Below are positions 18,424 to 28,243 of a stretch of 64,000 nucleotides of DNA, piece after piece. The notes beneath the pieces were generated by a model. The model did not search any database, was not told the DNA's origin, and saw only the letters and a list, made by a program, of their open reading frames with translations. Location: assembly GCF_014145675.1 (NCBI RefSeq), contig NZ_JACGZW010000001.1, positions 806,001 through 870,000 on the forward strand. Reading direction: 5' to 3'. Source of the DNA: Amycolatopsis dendrobii (GTDB lineage Bacteria > Actinomycetota > Actinomycetes > Mycobacteriales > Pseudonocardiaceae). Position 1 is the stretch's first letter, and every line of letters starts with the position of its first letter. Position numbers and translations under genes: made by a program.

Positions 18424-19530
18424 ATGAGGTTCATTCGAGGAATCCGCACCGTCGCCGCGACGGCCGGGGCCGCCGTGCTCGCGTTCGGCGCCGCCGCCTG
18501 CGGGTCCAGTGCGAAGACCGTCGACCAGCAGGCGGGCGGGTCCGCCGGCGCGCTGGTCGGCGTGACGATGCCGACGAAATCGTCCGAACGCTGGATCCAC
18601 GACGGGGACAACATCAAGGCCGCGCTGGAGAAGCTCGGCTACCAGGTCGACCTGCAGTACGCCGAGAACGACATCCCCACCCAGGTCAACCAGATCGAGA
18701 ACCAGCTGACCAAGGGCGCGAAACTGCTGGTCGTCGCCTCGATCGACGGCACCGCGCTCACCACGCAACTGCAGGAGGCCGCCGACCGCAAGGTCCCGGT
18801 GATCGCCTACGACCGGCTCATCCGCAACTCCCCCGCGGTCGACTACTACGCCACCTTCGACAACTTCAAGGTCGGTGTCGAACAGGCGAACTCGCTGCTC
18901 AAGGGCCTCGGCGACGGACCCGGTCCGTTCAACATCGAACTGTTCGGCGGATCGCCGGACGACAACAACGCGACCTTCTTCTACAACGGCGCCATGTCGG
19001 TGCTCAAGCCGCTGATCGCCAGCAAGAAGCTGGTTGTGAAGAGCGGCCAGGTCGACTTCGCGCCGACCGCGATCCTGCGCTGGGACCCGGCGACCGCGCA
19101 GCGCCGGATGGAAGACCTGCTCACCAAGACCTACACCGGCGGCGCGAAGGTCCAGGGCGTGCTCTCCCCGTACGACGGCCTGTCGATCGGGATCCTGTCC
19201 GCGCTCAAGAGCAACGGCTACGGCACCGCCGGACAGCCCTACCCGGTGGTCACCGGACAGGACGCCGAAGTCGCGTCGGTCAAGTCCATCATCGCGGGCG
19301 AGCAGTACTCCACCGTGTTCAAGGACACCCGCAAACTCGCCGACGTCACGGTGAAAATGGCCGACTCCGTCCTCAAAGGACAGAAGCCCGCGGTCAACAA
19401 CACCACCGACTACGACAACGGCAAGAAGGTCGTCCCGGCCCAGCTGCTGCAGCCGGTCGTCGTGGACAAGTCCAACTATCGGAAGGAACTGCTCGAATCC
19501 GGCTACTACACGGCGGGCCAGCTGAAATGA
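18424..19530 (+). CDS. Sugar ABC transporter substrate-binding lipoprotein (ChvE/XylF-like)
   Basis: 368 residues. The N-terminal signal peptide ([20 protein letters not shown]) ends in a lipobox with the lipidated cysteine near residue 26. The periplasmic-binding-protein type I fold follows: [55 protein letters not shown], and [20 protein letters not shown], which closely match ChvE, the multiple-sugar/L-arabinose binding protein. Located 18 nt after araA, and its stop overlaps the ATPase start (ATGA). It is expected to capture L-arabinose outside the membrane. Confidence 0.9.
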   Translation: MRFIRGIRTVAATAGAAVLAFGAAACGSSAKTVDQQAGGSAGALVGVTMPTKSSERWIHDGDNIKAALEKLGYQVDLQYAENDIPTQVNQIENQLTKGAKLLVVASIDGTALTTQLQEAADRKVPVIAYDRLIRNSPAVDYYATFDNFKVGVEQANSLLKGLGDGPGPFNIELFGGSPDDNNATFFYNGAMSVLKPLIASKKLVVKSGQVDFAPTAILRWDPATAQRRMEDLLTKTYTGGAKVQGVLSPYDGLSIGILSALKSNGYGTAGQPYPVVTGQDAEVASVKSIIAGEQYSTVFKDTRKLADVTVKMADSVLKGQKPAVNNTTDYDNGKKVVPAQLLQPVVVDKSNYRKELLESGYYTAGQLK

Positions 19531-21047
19531 CCGAACTGCTCGGCATGCGCGGGATCACCAAGACCTTCCCCGGCGTCACCGCGCTGTCCGACGTCACGCT
19601 CTCGGTGCGGCGCGGGGAGATCCACGCCGTCTGCGGCGAGAACGGCGCCGGGAAATCCACTCTGATGAAGATCCTGTCCGGCGTCCACCCGCACGGCAGC
19701 TACGACGGCGAGATCACCTTCGACGGTCAGGCCTGCGCGTTCGGGTCCATCCGCGACAGCGAACGCCGCGGGATCGTGATCATCCACCAGGAACTCGCGC
19801 TGTGCGCGCAGCTTTCGATCGCCGAGAACATCTTCCTTGGCAACGAGCGGGCCAAGCGCGGCTGGGTCGACTGGAACCGGACCAATCACGAGGCCGCCGA
19901 CCTGCTGCGCCGGGTCGGCCTGCGGGAGAACGCCGTCACGCCGGTGCGCGAACTCGGCGTGGGCAAACAGCAACTGGTCGAAATCGCCAAAGCTCTGTCC
20001 AAGCGCGTCAAACTGCTCATTCTCGACGAGCCGACCGCGGCGCTCAACGACGACGATTCGGCGCATCTGCTCGGGTTGCTGCGCGAATTGCGCGACGACG
20101 GCGTCACCTGTGTGATCATCTCGCACAAGCTCGGCGAGGTCACCGCGATCGCCGACACCGTCACGATCCTGCGCGACGGCAAGACCATCGAAACGCTCAA
20201 CGCGGCCGGGCTGAGCGAGGAACGCATCATCACCGGAATGGTCGGGCGCGACCTCGAACACCGGTTCCCGCCGCGGGAACCGGACATCGGCGACGAGGTG
20301 CTCCGGATCGAGGACTGGACCGTGCACAGCCCGAGCCAGCCCGGCCGGATCGTGGTGGACGGGGCGAACCTGACGTTGCGCCGCGGCGAGATCGTCGGGC
20401 TCGCCGGGCTGATGGGCGCGGGCCGCACCGAACTCGCGATGAGCGTCTTCGGCCGGTCCTACGGCACGAACATCTCGGGCCGGCTGGTCAAGGACGGCAA
20501 GGAGGTCACGCTGCGGTCCGTCCGCGACGCCATCCGCAACGGCATCGCCTACGCCACCGAAGACCGGAAGCTGTACGGGCTCAACCTGATCGACGACATC
20601 CAGCGCAACACCTCCGCGGCCGGGCTGCCCGCGCTCTCGCGCCGCGGCTGGGTGAACGAGCACACCGAACACGACGTCGCGACCCGGTTCCACCGCGACC
20701 TCCGGATCAAGGCGCCGTCGGTGCGCAGCGTCACCGGCAAGCTGTCCGGCGGCAACCAGCAGAAGGTCGTGCTGGCCAAGTGGATCTTCACCGACCCGGA
20801 CGTGCTCATCCTCGACGAGCCCACCCGCGGCATCGACGTCGGCGCGAAATACGAGATCTACACGATCGTCAACGAGATGGCCGCGCAAGGGAAAGCGGTC
20901 CTCGTCATCTCGTCGGAACTGCCCGAACTGCTCGGCCTCTGCGACCGCATCTACACGCTTTCCGCGGGCCGGATCACCGGCGAGGTCGCCCGCGCCGACG
21001 CCACCCAGGAACTGCTCATGCGACACATGACGAAGGAATGGCCATGA
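19527..21047 (+). CDS. Sugar ABC transporter ATP-binding protein, double ATPase (GguA/XylG-like)
   Basis: 506 residues with two ABC domains, as in all carbohydrate CUT2 importers. Domain 1 has Walker [10 protein letters not shown], the signature [16 protein letters not shown] and Walker [12 protein letters not shown]. Domain 2 has a degenerate Walker A (GLMGAGRTE), signature [15 protein letters not shown] and [20 protein letters not shown]. Start overlaps the binding-protein stop and its own stop overlaps the permease start, so the subunits are translationally coupled. Confidence 0.94.
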   Translation: MTELLGMRGITKTFPGVTALSDVTLSVRRGEIHAVCGENGAGKSTLMKILSGVHPHGSYDGEITFDGQACAFGSIRDSERRGIVIIHQELALCAQLSIAENIFLGNERAKRGWVDWNRTNHEAADLLRRVGLRENAVTPVRELGVGKQQLVEIAKALSKRVKLLILDEPTAALNDDDSAHLLGLLRELRDDGVTCVIISHKLGEVTAIADTVTILRDGKTIETLNAAGLSEERIITGMVGRDLEHRFPPREPDIGDEVLRIEDWTVHSPSQPGRIVVDGANLTLRRGEIVGLAGLMGAGRTELAMSVFGRSYGTNISGRLVKDGKEVTLRSVRDAIRNGIAYATEDRKLYGLNLIDDIQRNTSAAGLPALSRRGWVNEHTEHDVATRFHRDLRIKAPSVRSVTGKLSGGNQQKVVLAKWIFTDPDVLILDEPTRGIDVGAKYEIYTIVNEMAAQGKAVLVISSELPELLGLCDRIYTLSAGRITGEVARADATQELLMRHMTKEWP

Positions 21048-22279
21048 CCACCGCCAACCCCGTGCGGCCGGCCGATCCGGCCGCCCCGCCCGCCGGGCGC
21101 AGCCCCCGGCGGATCTCGATCAACCTCCGCCAGAGCGGCATCTACGTCGCCTTCGCGCTGATCGTGGTCCTGTTCGAGGTGATCACCGGCGGCGCGCTGC
21201 TCGAACCGCAGAACATCTCGAACATCATCGTGCAGAACTCCTACGTGCTGATCCTCGCCATCGGGATGATCCTGGTGATCATCTCCGGGCACATCGACCT
21301 GTCCGCGGGCTCGGTCGTGGCGATGACCGGCGCGGTCGCCGCGGTCCTCACGGTCAATCTCGGGCTGCCCTGGCCGCTCGCGGTCGTGCTGACCCTCGTC
21401 GTCGGCGCGGTGATCGGGGCCTGGCAGGGATACTGGGTCGCGTACTTCGGCATCCCCGCGTTCATCGTGACGCTGGCCGGGATGCTCGCCTTCCGCGCGC
21501 TCACTCTCACCGTGCTCGGCAACCAGGGCATCGGTCCCTTCCCCGACGCGATCCGCACCCTGTCCAACGGCTTCACCGGCGGTTACCTCGGCAACATCGG
21601 ACTCGGTCCGCTCGGCGGCGCCGACCTCGTCAGCCTGCTCGCCGGGGTCGTCGTGGTCGCCGGAATCGTGCTGACGCAATGGCGCAAACGCGCCGCACGG
21701 CTCGGCTACGGCCAGGAAGTCGATCCGTTCCCGCTGTTCGTGCTGAAGATCGCCGTCGCCGCCGCGCTGGTGCTCGCCGTGGTCGTGCAGCTGGCCCGGT
21801 TCCGCAATCTGCCCTGGGTCCTCGTCCTGCTCGCGGTGCTTGTGCTCGGCTACTCCCTCGTCGCCGGGAAATCGGTGTTCGGCAGGCACGTCTACGCCAT
21901 CGGCGGGAACCTCCAGGCCGCGACCCTGTCCGGGGTCAAGGTCAAATCCGTGACGTTCTGGGTCTTCGTCAACATGGGCGTCCTCGCCGCGCTCGCCGGC
22001 ATCATCTTCGCCGGACGGCTCAACCAGGCGGGGCCCACCGCGGGCGTCAACTTCGAACTCGACGCCATCGCCGCCGCGTTCATCGGCGGCGCGGCGGTCC
22101 AGGGCGGGGTCGGCAAGGTGGTCGGAGCCATCACCGGCGGCCTGATCATGGCGGTCATCAACAACGGAATGTCCTTGATCGGGGCGCCCAGCGAACGCGT
22201 CATGCTGGTCAAAGGCACCGTCCTGCTCGCCGCGGTCGCGTACGACATCTGGACCAAGCGCCGCGCCGCGGCTCGCTGA
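21044..22279 (+). CDS. Sugar ABC transporter permease (GguB/XylH-like)
   Basis: 411 residues with around ten hydrophobic segments, CUT2 permease family. Key blocks are [42 protein letters not shown], and the cytoplasmic coupling loop [21 protein letters not shown] with GAAFAGG-like [18 protein letters not shown]. The ATG at 21044 is preferred over one 6 nt earlier because AAGGA is 7 nt before it. Last gene of the arabinose operon, followed by a hairpin terminator at 22289-22311. Confidence 0.92.
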   Translation: MTTANPVRPADPAAPPAGRSPRRISINLRQSGIYVAFALIVVLFEVITGGALLEPQNISNIIVQNSYVLILAIGMILVIISGHIDLSAGSVVAMTGAVAAVLTVNLGLPWPLAVVLTLVVGAVIGAWQGYWVAYFGIPAFIVTLAGMLAFRALTLTVLGNQGIGPFPDAIRTLSNGFTGGYLGNIGLGPLGGADLVSLLAGVVVVAGIVLTQWRKRAARLGYGQEVDPFPLFVLKIAVAAALVLAVVVQLARFRNLPWVLVLLAVLVLGYSLVAGKSVFGRHVYAIGGNLQAATLSGVKVKSVTFWVFVNMGVLAALAGIIFAGRLNQAGPTAGVNFELDAIAAAFIGGAAVQGGVGKVVGAITGGLIMAVINNGMSLIGAPSERVMLVKGTVLLAAVAYDIWTKRRAAAR

Positions 22280-22288
22280 CCCGGGGCT

Positions 22289-22311
22289 GGCTGGCGGGCG
22301 ACCCGCCAGCC
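22289..22311 (+). terminator. Hairpin terminator after the arabinose/ABC operon
   Basis: GGCTGGCGGG, loop CGA, CCCGCCAGCC: a perfect 10-bp stem starting 10 nt after the permease stop. No T-tract follows. Confidence 0.65.
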
Positions 22312-22420
22312 GCTTCGGCGGTCTTGCCTGCCCGCGGGATTTTCCCTGCCCCACAGCCAAAGCGCTATATCAGTAGCAGCAGCATCCCCCGGCAGCATAG
22401 GATTCCGGCGCGGGGAACGA

Positions 22421-22492
22421 CATGGAGTAGATCAGCGGCAGATCGCCTGGCTCGGGACCGGGAAGGCGCGGGTTCGAGTCCCGCCTCCATGT
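22421..22492 (+). tRNA. tRNA-like gene 1, anticodon position CGG (formally Pro), atypical
   Basis: A full cloverleaf can be drawn: acceptor CATGGAG/CTCCATG, TA, D-stem GATC/GATC with loop AGCGGCA, anticodon stem CCTGG/CCGGG with loop CTCGGGA (anticodon 22453-22455), variable AAGGC, T-stem GCGGG/CCCGC with loop TTCGAGT, then T as the discriminator base. Flanking AC/GT bases would extend the acceptor helix to 9 bp. No CCA is encoded. It does not look like a normal actinobacterial tRNA-Pro: T at position 73 is not the expected A. Its neighbour copy differs by compensatory changes in the stems, so the fold is under selection. It may be a tRNA mimic, not a decoding tRNA. Confidence 0.68.
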
Positions 22493-22505
22493 CCATCCCC
22501 CGCCT

Positions 22506-22578
22506 CTTGGAGTAGTTCAGCAGGCAGAACACCCGGCTGTTCCCCGGGAAGGCGCAGGTTCGAATCCTGCCTCCAAGT
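22506..22578 (+). tRNA. tRNA-like gene 2, anticodon position GTT (formally Asn), atypical
   Basis: Cloverleaf: acceptor CTTGGAG/CTCCAAG, TA, D-stem GTTC/GAAC with loop AGCAGGCA, anticodon stem CCCGG/CCGGG with loop CTGTTCC (anticodon 22539-22541), variable AAGGC, T-stem GCAGG/CCTGC with loop TTCGAAT, then T. It starts 13 nt after copy 1 and is clearly its duplicate. Three base pairs differ by double, compensatory changes (acceptor pair 2, D-stem pair 2, T-stem pair 3), while the anticodon loop has diverged freely. Position 37 is C, where a normal tRNA-Asn has A, and position 73 is T, not G; no CCA follows. It ends 23 nt before the start of the 758-aa protein gene. Confidence 0.7.
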
Positions 22579-22601
22579 CTTGACCACCGGGGGGAATCCA
22601 C

Positions 22602-24878
22602 ATGGGACACACCGCGTCGCCGACGTACGCCTACGGGCAGCTCCAGCGAGCCGTCCGCACCGCCCTGTCCGCGAAGGACGGCGCGACCCGCAAGCGGGCG
22701 CAGGCGAAAGCCAGCCAGTGGCAGGACGTCCTCACCGGCATGGCCGCCGGTTCCCTGCGGATCGGCTCGCGGACTCCGGTCGCGGACACTCCGGCATGGA
22801 TCACCCTCGAGGTCGTGCACGGCGGGTTCGCCACCGGGCGGTTCCTGGCCGAGGTCCCGCTGTCTCCGGAGGAAGCAGCGCTGTCGGGCACGAACGACCG
22901 CGAGCGGCTCAACCTCTGGTACCTCACCGACGGCGGGCTCGCCACGCTGCGGGGCATGCTCGCCACCGAGTCCTACCGGATCGAAGTTCCGGAGGACGCC
23001 GCGCTGCCGACCGTGGCGTGGCTGCTGGAGCACGGGCACGCCGAATCCGCGCTCGACTTGATCGAGGAGCTTCGTCCGTACTTCCATCGCTTGCGCCTCG
23101 CCCCGCTGCCCGGCGCGGCGCCGCGACCGGCTGGCGCGTCGGTTCGGCTGAGCACCGTCGGCGAAGTCCGGGAATCGCTGCGGTCGGCGAGCACCCCGCC
23201 CGCGGTCGCGGCAATGCTCGAAACGCTCAAGGTCTGGCATCCGCTGTTCGACCGGCTGGTCGCGCTGTGGTGCGACACCGTCGAAGGCGACCTGCCGCGG
23301 CTGGACGAAACCGGCGTCACCGGCGGCTGGCCGTGCCGCACCTGGCCGCGGGACTGGCAGCAGCGCCGCGGCGAATGGCTCGCGGACTATGCGAGCGCGA
23401 GCGCCCAGCACACCGCGTCGACCGCGCACGCGCACCCGAAGAGCAACTTCGCCCGGCTGCATCGCGCGTTGCTGGCGTGCGAGCACGACAGCACGGAACT
23501 GACCGGCCGGGACGTCGGCTGGATCCGCCGTGCCCTGGCGAACACGATCACCAAGCACGGCGAGCCGGACTCGGAACCGCGCGCAGCACTCCGGGCGCTG
23601 CAAGCCTCGGTCGCCGCACGGCCCATCCACGCCGAACTCGCCGCCGCGATGGTCGAACGGCTGGACCGCTTCCCGGCCGACGGCGGGCTGCCGTCGATCG
23701 AGCCGGTCGCGGAGGACGCTCCGGCGCACCTGGTCGCCAAGGTCGCCCGCGCGCTGGAGGCGCCGATCGAGGAGCTGGTCGCGCGGAAGGTGATCACTTC
23801 GGCCGACGTCCTCGCGACGGTCCTGCCGCAGATCACCGCGCAACTGCTGGCCGCGAACTTCGACGACGAGCAGCTTTCGACGCTCTACGCCCAGACCTAC
23901 GCGGCCTTCCGCCGCCGGCGCGGCTTGCTGCTGCTCGACCTGGAAAACCAGGTCCGGATCGAGGAACTGCCCTGGGTCCACGCGATCGACCCGCTGCGAG
24001 CGCGGCGTCCAGACGCCACCCGGGCGGCCCGCCAGACCCTCGACCAGACAGTCTTGCTCGCGCTCACCGCGTTCCCGCAGGCGATCCTGCCGAACACGCT
24101 GGTGCGCGAACTCGGCGCGCTGGCGAAACAGGCCGGGATGCCGATGCCGCTGGTGGAGGAGGTCGCCGCGGACATCTTCATGGGTACGTTCACCGCGAAA
24201 TGGCGCACGGCAGCAGAATTCGCGAGCCGCACGATGGCGGGCACGGTCTACGCCCGCTACTACGACCTGCCGGAGTCCTGGGCGTCGGCACCACGCCCGC
24301 GCCCGTTCCGCGCGCTCGCCAAGCGCACCGCCGACGACTTCGCCGACGTGTGCGTGGCCCGAGCCGGCGGAGCGCGGCCGTCGTGGCGCTTCCGTTCGGT
24401 CGCCGTGAACGGCACCGTGCTGGAACAGAGCCAGATTCTCACCACGCAGAATCTGGCAGTCCTGGTGCACACGCTCGATCTGCGGGACCGGCTCCAGGCA
24501 GCGGCGCCCGAACTGGCCGCACAGTCGTTGACGTGGACGGTGACCCGGCTGGCGACCCGCACCGACCATCACCACGCAGCCCTGCAAGCGGTCAAGAACG
24601 CCGCCTACGCCTGGCGGCAGGCGCTGTTCTTTTTGAGCTTCTGCGACGAAGACGCTCAGCGCGCGACCGTCCGCCGGCTCGCCGAGCAGGTGGCCCGCGC
24701 GGGCCTGGCCGAACGGTTCGCCCCGGCAGTGAACGGCTTGGCGCACGTCGTGGAAGGCGGCCGGTTCACGGCGGACGGCCGGACGGACGACGGAGCAGGA
24801 CGGCGTTTCCTCGGCTGGACCACGGGCAAGCACTGGTGCCTGCCCGTGGTCCGGAAGAAGGGTTCAGCGGGCCTGTGA
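22602..24878 (+). CDS. Unrecognised 758-aa protein encoded directly after two tRNA-like genes
   Basis: I do not recognise this protein. It has no signal peptide and no membrane helices, is rich in Ala, Arg and Leu, and appears mostly helical. This resembles helical-repeat or HEPN-like all-alpha proteins, but no catalytic motif could be identified. Patterned segments are LPTVAWLLEHGHAESALDLIEELRPYFHRLRL (about residues 128-159), GLLLLDLENQVRIEELPWVHAIDPL (mid-protein) and HHHAALQAVKNAAYAWRQALFFLSFCDEDAQ near the C-terminus, which ends FLGWTTGKHWCLPVVRKK with a basic tail. ATG at 22602 follows GGGGGGAA. The tRNA-like pair ends 23 nt upstream, so RNA and protein are probably one transcript or one functional unit. 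The last 15 bp overlap the convergent AraC gene. Confidence 0.75.
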   Translation: MGHTASPTYAYGQLQRAVRTALSAKDGATRKRAQAKASQWQDVLTGMAAGSLRIGSRTPVADTPAWITLEVVHGGFATGRFLAEVPLSPEEAALSGTNDRERLNLWYLTDGGLATLRGMLATESYRIEVPEDAALPTVAWLLEHGHAESALDLIEELRPYFHRLRLAPLPGAAPRPAGASVRLSTVGEVRESLRSASTPPAVAAMLETLKVWHPLFDRLVALWCDTVEGDLPRLDETGVTGGWPCRTWPRDWQQRRGEWLADYASASAQHTASTAHAHPKSNFARLHRALLACEHDSTELTGRDVGWIRRALANTITKHGEPDSEPRAALRALQASVAARPIHAELAAAMVERLDRFPADGGLPSIEPVAEDAPAHLVAKVARALEAPIEELVARKVITSADVLATVLPQITAQLLAANFDDEQLSTLYAQTYAAFRRRRGLLLLDLENQVRIEELPWVHAIDPLRARRPDATRAARQTLDQTVLLALTAFPQAILPNTLVRELGALAKQAGMPMPLVEEVAADIFMGTFTAKWRTAAEFASRTMAGTVYARYYDLPESWASAPRPRPFRALAKRTADDFADVCVARAGGARPSWRFRSVAVNGTVLEQSQILTTQNLAVLVHTLDLRDRLQAAAPELAAQSLTWTVTRLATRTDHHHAALQAVKNAAYAWRQALFFLSFCDEDAQRATVRRLAEQVARAGLAERFAPAVNGLAHVVEGGRFTADGRTDDGAGRRFLGWTTGKHWCLPVVRKKGSAGL

Positions 24879-25799
24879 CGGCGGGTGCCCGTAGCGATTC
24901 CTGAACGCCGCAGCGAACCGGCTGGCGCTCGAGAATCCCCACCGGGCCGCGATCTCGCTGACCGACAGCTCGTGGTGCGCTTCGAGATCCGCGCGGGCAT
25001 GCTGCAACCGCACCCCGACGAGATGCTCGGTAGGCGTGCATCCGACCCAGTCCCGGAAGCTCTCCTGCAACCGGCGGACCGTCGTCCCGGCGACGGCCGC
25101 CATTTCCGCCGCCGTCCACGCCCGGGCCGGATCGGCGCGGACGGCCTCGACCACCCGCGTGATCGCCCGCGGCCGCGGCGCCGGGACGCGGCCGGAATCC
25201 GGGCAGCCGGCCAGGAGAAACCCGGCCGCGACCGCGCCGGCCAGTTGTTCCCGCACGATCGGCTGGTCGCTGAACAACGAGCCGTCGCGCATCTGCGACG
25301 ACAGCCCGGCGACGAGATGCCGCCAGTCGCGCGCCGGACCGTGCTCAAGAGGTAACTGGTCCGGAAGCGCACCGGCCACCCGGACGGTCCCGGCGCCGAG
25401 CACCCGTTCGGCCTCGCGGTCCAGCCAGTCCCGGTCGAATTTGACGCCCAGCACGGTGCAGGTCGCGTCCCAGTGGGTGATCAGCGACGGCGTGTCGGCC
25501 CGGAAGACCGTCGCCTGCCCCGGCACCGACGTCACCGACCCGTGCCTGGCGCGGCTGGCGAGGTGGCCGGTCAGCGGCAGATTGACCTCGTACGCGGAGG
25601 GGTAGTCGCAGGCGATCTCGACGTCGGCTCCCCATCCGACGTATCCGATCAGCACCGGGCCGAGGTCGAGCGTCCGCAGGGTCAGCCGCGGTTCGCGGCC
25701 GGCGCGCAGCGGCGTCAGCTGATGCGGAAAGTAGGCGTCGGCCACCGACTTCGAGACTCGCTCCCAGTCCCGCGGCGCCGCACCACGGCGTGCGGACAT
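24864..25799 (-). CDS. AraC family regulator, probable activator of gcoAB
   Basis: 311 residues. The N-terminal half is an AraC_binding_2-type sensing domain ([39 protein letters not shown]). The C-terminal double helix-turn-helix runs [60 protein letters not shown] then [32 protein letters not shown]. It is transcribed divergently from gcoA with a 135-bp gap, the arrangement expected for a dedicated regulator responding to guaiacol or a related aromatic. No clear ribosome site precedes the ATG at 25797-25799, so the mRNA may be leaderless. Its 3' end overlaps the 758-aa gene by 15 bp. Confidence 0.85.
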   Translation of the reverse strand: MSARRGAAPRDWERVSKSVADAYFPHQLTPLRAGREPRLTLRTLDLGPVLIGYVGWGADVEIACDYPSAYEVNLPLTGHLASRARHGSVTSVPGQATVFRADTPSLITHWDATCTVLGVKFDRDWLDREAERVLGAGTVRVAGALPDQLPLEHGPARDWRHLVAGLSSQMRDGSLFSDQPIVREQLAGAVAAGFLLAGCPDSGRVPAPRPRAITRVVEAVRADPARAWTAAEMAAVAGTTVRRLQESFRDWVGCTPTEHLVGVRLQHARADLEAHHELSVSEIAARWGFSSASRFAAAFRNRYGHPPSQAR

Positions 25800-25841
25800 G
25801 GACGCATGCTAGCTGATCAGCGGCGACGTGCCGGATTCGTC

Positions 25842-25865
25842 GCGCGATCCGTACCGGATCCGCGC
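25842..25865. promoter_or_regulatory. Palindrome in the araC/gcoA divergent promoter
   Basis: GATCCG-TAC-CGGATC at 25846-25860 is a perfect 6-bp inverted repeat, flanked by GCGC on both sides with one extra C. It is a candidate regulator binding site for gcoAB control. Confidence 0.4.
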
Positions 25866-25934
25866 TTAGCGTGTCGTGGGCCCGGCCGGCGCGGACCTAC
25901 CTTCGCCCCACCACGCACGAAGGAGGCCGCGTCA

Positions 25935-27164
25935 ATGACGACGAACAGCACCACCGTCCCGGACCTTTCCTGGATCGGCGACATCACCATGGCCCAGCTG
26001 GAACGCAATCCGTACGAGCCCTACGAACGGCTGCGCCGCGAGGCCCCGCTGGCGTACGTGCCGGTGCTCGGCTCATATGTGGCGACGACAGCGGAGATCT
26101 GCCGCGAGATCGCCACCAGCCCCGATTTCGAAGCCGTCATCACCCCGGCGGGCGGGCGCACCTTCGGCCATCCGGCGATCATCGGGGTCAACGGCGACAT
26201 CCACGCCGACCTGCGTTCGATGGTCGAGCCCGCGCTGCAGCCCGTCGAGGTCGACCGGTGGATCGACGACCTCGTCCGCCCCATCGCCCGCCGCTACCTC
26301 GAGAAGTTCGAGAACGACGGCCGCGCGGAACTCGTGTCCCAGTACTGCGAGCCGGTCAGCGTCCGCTCTCTCGGCGATCTTCTGGGGCTGCAGGACGTCA
26401 GCTCGGACAAACTGCGCGAATGGTTCGCGAAACTGAGCCGGTCCTTCACCAACGCGGCCATGACCGAGGACGGCGAATTCGCCAACCCGGAAGGCTTCGT
26501 CCAGGGCGACGAGGCGAAGGCCGAGATCCAGGCGACCGTCGACCCGCTGATCGACAAGTGGATCGTCGAGCCCGCCGACACCGCGATCTCGCACTGGCTG
26601 CACGACGGGATGCCGCCGGGCAAAACCCGCGACCGCGAGTACATCTACCCGACGATCTACGTGTACTTGCTCGGCGCGATGCAGGAACCGGGCCACGGCA
26701 TGGCCTCGACCCTGACCGGCCTGTTCAGCGAACCCGACCAGCTCGAGCAGGCGGTGGACGACCCGGCGCTGATCCCCCGCGCGATCTCCGAGGGGATGCG
26801 CTGGACCTCGCCGATCTGGTCGGCCACCGCGCGCATCTCGACCAAGGCGGTCACCGTCGCCGGGGTCGGCCTGCCCGCGGGCACGCCGGTGATCCTGTCC
26901 TACGGATCGGCCAACCACGACACCGGCGTCTACGAGGCCCCGACCCGCTACGACCTGCACCGTCCTCCGCTGCCGCACCTGGCGTTCGGCGCCGGGAACC
27001 ACGCCTGCGCCGGGATCTACTTCGCCAACCACGTCATGCGGATCGCGCTGGAGGAACTGTTCGAGTCGATTCCGAATCTCGAGCGCGACACCTCCTCGGA
27101 CGTCGAGTTCTGGGGCTGGGGCTTCCGCGGGCCGACGTCGCTGCACGTCGCCTGGGAGGCCTGA
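25935..27164 (+). CDS. gcoA: Cytochrome P450 guaiacol O-demethylase, oxygenase subunit (CYP255A type)
   Basis: 409 residues (GcoA of Amycolatopsis sp. ATCC 39116: 407) and very similar along its length as I recall that sequence. It demethylates guaiacol-type aryl methyl ethers to catechols with release of formaldehyde. The haem loop [10 protein letters not shown] places the thiolate ligand at Cys358. The I-helix reads GAMQEPGHG: the usual acid-threonine pair is Glu251-Pro252. Substrate-pocket aromatics such as the Phe in [10 protein letters not shown] (Phe77 here) are retained. ATG at 25935 follows AAGGAGG. The reductase gcoB starts 1 nt after the stop, forming a two-gene operon. Confidence 0.95.
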   Translation: MTTNSTTVPDLSWIGDITMAQLERNPYEPYERLRREAPLAYVPVLGSYVATTAEICREIATSPDFEAVITPAGGRTFGHPAIIGVNGDIHADLRSMVEPALQPVEVDRWIDDLVRPIARRYLEKFENDGRAELVSQYCEPVSVRSLGDLLGLQDVSSDKLREWFAKLSRSFTNAAMTEDGEFANPEGFVQGDEAKAEIQATVDPLIDKWIVEPADTAISHWLHDGMPPGKTRDREYIYPTIYVYLLGAMQEPGHGMASTLTGLFSEPDQLEQAVDDPALIPRAISEGMRWTSPIWSATARISTKAVTVAGVGLPAGTPVILSYGSANHDTGVYEAPTRYDLHRPPLPHLAFGAGNHACAGIYFANHVMRIALEELFESIPNLERDTSSDVEFWGWGFRGPTSLHVAWEA

Positions 27165-27165
27165 C

Positions 27166-28176
27166 ATGTCGTTCACCGCGACCGTCGGCGGCCGGGAAGT
27201 GCCGTGCGGGCAAGACCAGCCGATGCTCGACGCCTTCCTCCGCGCCGGCGTCTGGATGCCGAACTCGTGCAACCAGGGCACCTGCGGCACCTGCAAACTG
27301 CGCGTGGTCGACGGCGCTGTCGACCACTGCGACTCCCCCGCCGACACCCTGACCGAGGACGAGCGGGCGGCGGGCCTCGCACTGGCCTGCCAGGCCCGGC
27401 TCCGCTCGAACGTCGTCGTCGAAACCGCGAGCGGCGGCGGCCGGGCCACGCACCCGCTGCGCGACCTCACCGCGACCGTCCGCGAAATCCAGGACATCGC
27501 CCGCGACACCCGGCGATTGCGGCTCGGCCTGCCCGAACCGCTGGCGTTCAACGCGGGCCAGTACGTCGAGCTCACCGTGCCCGGCACCGGCGTGCGCCGC
27601 CAGTACTCGCTGGTCAACACCGCCGACGAGGACAAAGTCCTGGAGCTGCACGTCCGTTTGGTGCCCGGCGGGGCGGCGACCGAGCAGTGGATCTTCGCTG
27701 GGCTCGCCGTCGGAGAGCAGGTTCAGGTCACCGGCCCGCTCGGCGACTTCTTCCTGCCGCCTGCCGAGGAGGACGACGGCGGCCCGATGGCGCTCATCGG
27801 CGGCGGCACCGGGCTCGCCCCGCTGATCGGCCTCGCCCGCACCGCGCTTTCCCGGGATCCGAACCGGAAAGTGGTGCTGTATCACGGGGTTCGCGGCGCG
27901 GCCGATCTCTACGACCTCGACCTGATGGCCGAACTCGCCGACAGCTACCCGGGTTTCTCGTTCCTTCCGGTGCTGTCGCACGAACCCGGGAACAGCAAGC
28001 ACCGCACCGGTTTCCCGACCGACCGGTTCCTCGACGACGTCCCCAGCGCCCGCGGCTGGTCGGGCTGGCTCTGCGGGCCGCCGCCGATGGTCGACGCCGG
28101 GGTGAAGGCGTTCAAACGCCGCCGCATGGCGCCGCGCATGATCCACCGGGAGAACTTCACCCCGGCCGCGCCCTGA
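27166..28176 (+). CDS. gcoB: P450 reductase GcoB (2Fe-2S / FAD / NADH three-domain)
   Basis: 336 residues. The N-terminal plant-type ferredoxin domain has cysteines in NSCNQGTCGTCKL and ALACQA (about residues 36-80). The FAD domain follows with RQYSL at about residue 145, then the NADH-binding domain with GGGTGLAP and a terminal CGPPPMVDAG block. It carries electrons from NADH to GcoA, replacing the usual separate ferredoxin and ferredoxin reductase. GGGAGG precedes the ATG at 27166, inside the gcoA end. The pair converts lignin-derived methoxyaromatics. Confidence 0.95.
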   Translation: MSFTATVGGREVPCGQDQPMLDAFLRAGVWMPNSCNQGTCGTCKLRVVDGAVDHCDSPADTLTEDERAAGLALACQARLRSNVVVETASGGGRATHPLRDLTATVREIQDIARDTRRLRLGLPEPLAFNAGQYVELTVPGTGVRRQYSLVNTADEDKVLELHVRLVPGGAATEQWIFAGLAVGEQVQVTGPLGDFFLPPAEEDDGGPMALIGGGTGLAPLIGLARTALSRDPNRKVVLYHGVRGAADLYDLDLMAELADSYPGFSFLPVLSHEPGNSKHRTGFPTDRFLDDVPSARGWSGWLCGPPPMVDAGVKAFKRRRMAPRMIHRENFTPAAP

Positions 28177-28218
28177 CCGGCGCGGTCGGGACTGCAACGG
28201 CCGGTTCGGTTCGTCCTC

Positions 28219-28243
28219 GGCGCAGCTGATCAGCAGCTGCGCC
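28219..28243 (+). terminator. Hairpin terminator after gcoAB
   Basis: GGCGCAGCTG, loop ATCAG, CAGCTGCGCC: a perfect 10-bp stem 43 nt past the gcoB stop. The rest of the 184-bp gap to 28361 holds nothing I can identify. Confidence 0.55.

Noticed and set aside
22421..22578. Ordinary tRNA-Pro(CGG) and tRNA-Asn(GTT) genes, or an attachment site for an integrated element
   Set aside because: Discriminator bases, position 37 of copy 2 and the acceptor stems do not fit normal tRNAs. No integrase, phage genes or repeated tRNA 3' end were seen downstream.
22580..24904. Very long second open frame across the 758-aa gene (and a third on the minus strand, 22365-24833)
   Set aside because: High third-position GC opens alternate frames. 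The proteins in them are Arg/Pro/Ala-rich without patterns of helices or motifs, while the 22602 frame has normal amino acid balance and a ribosome site.
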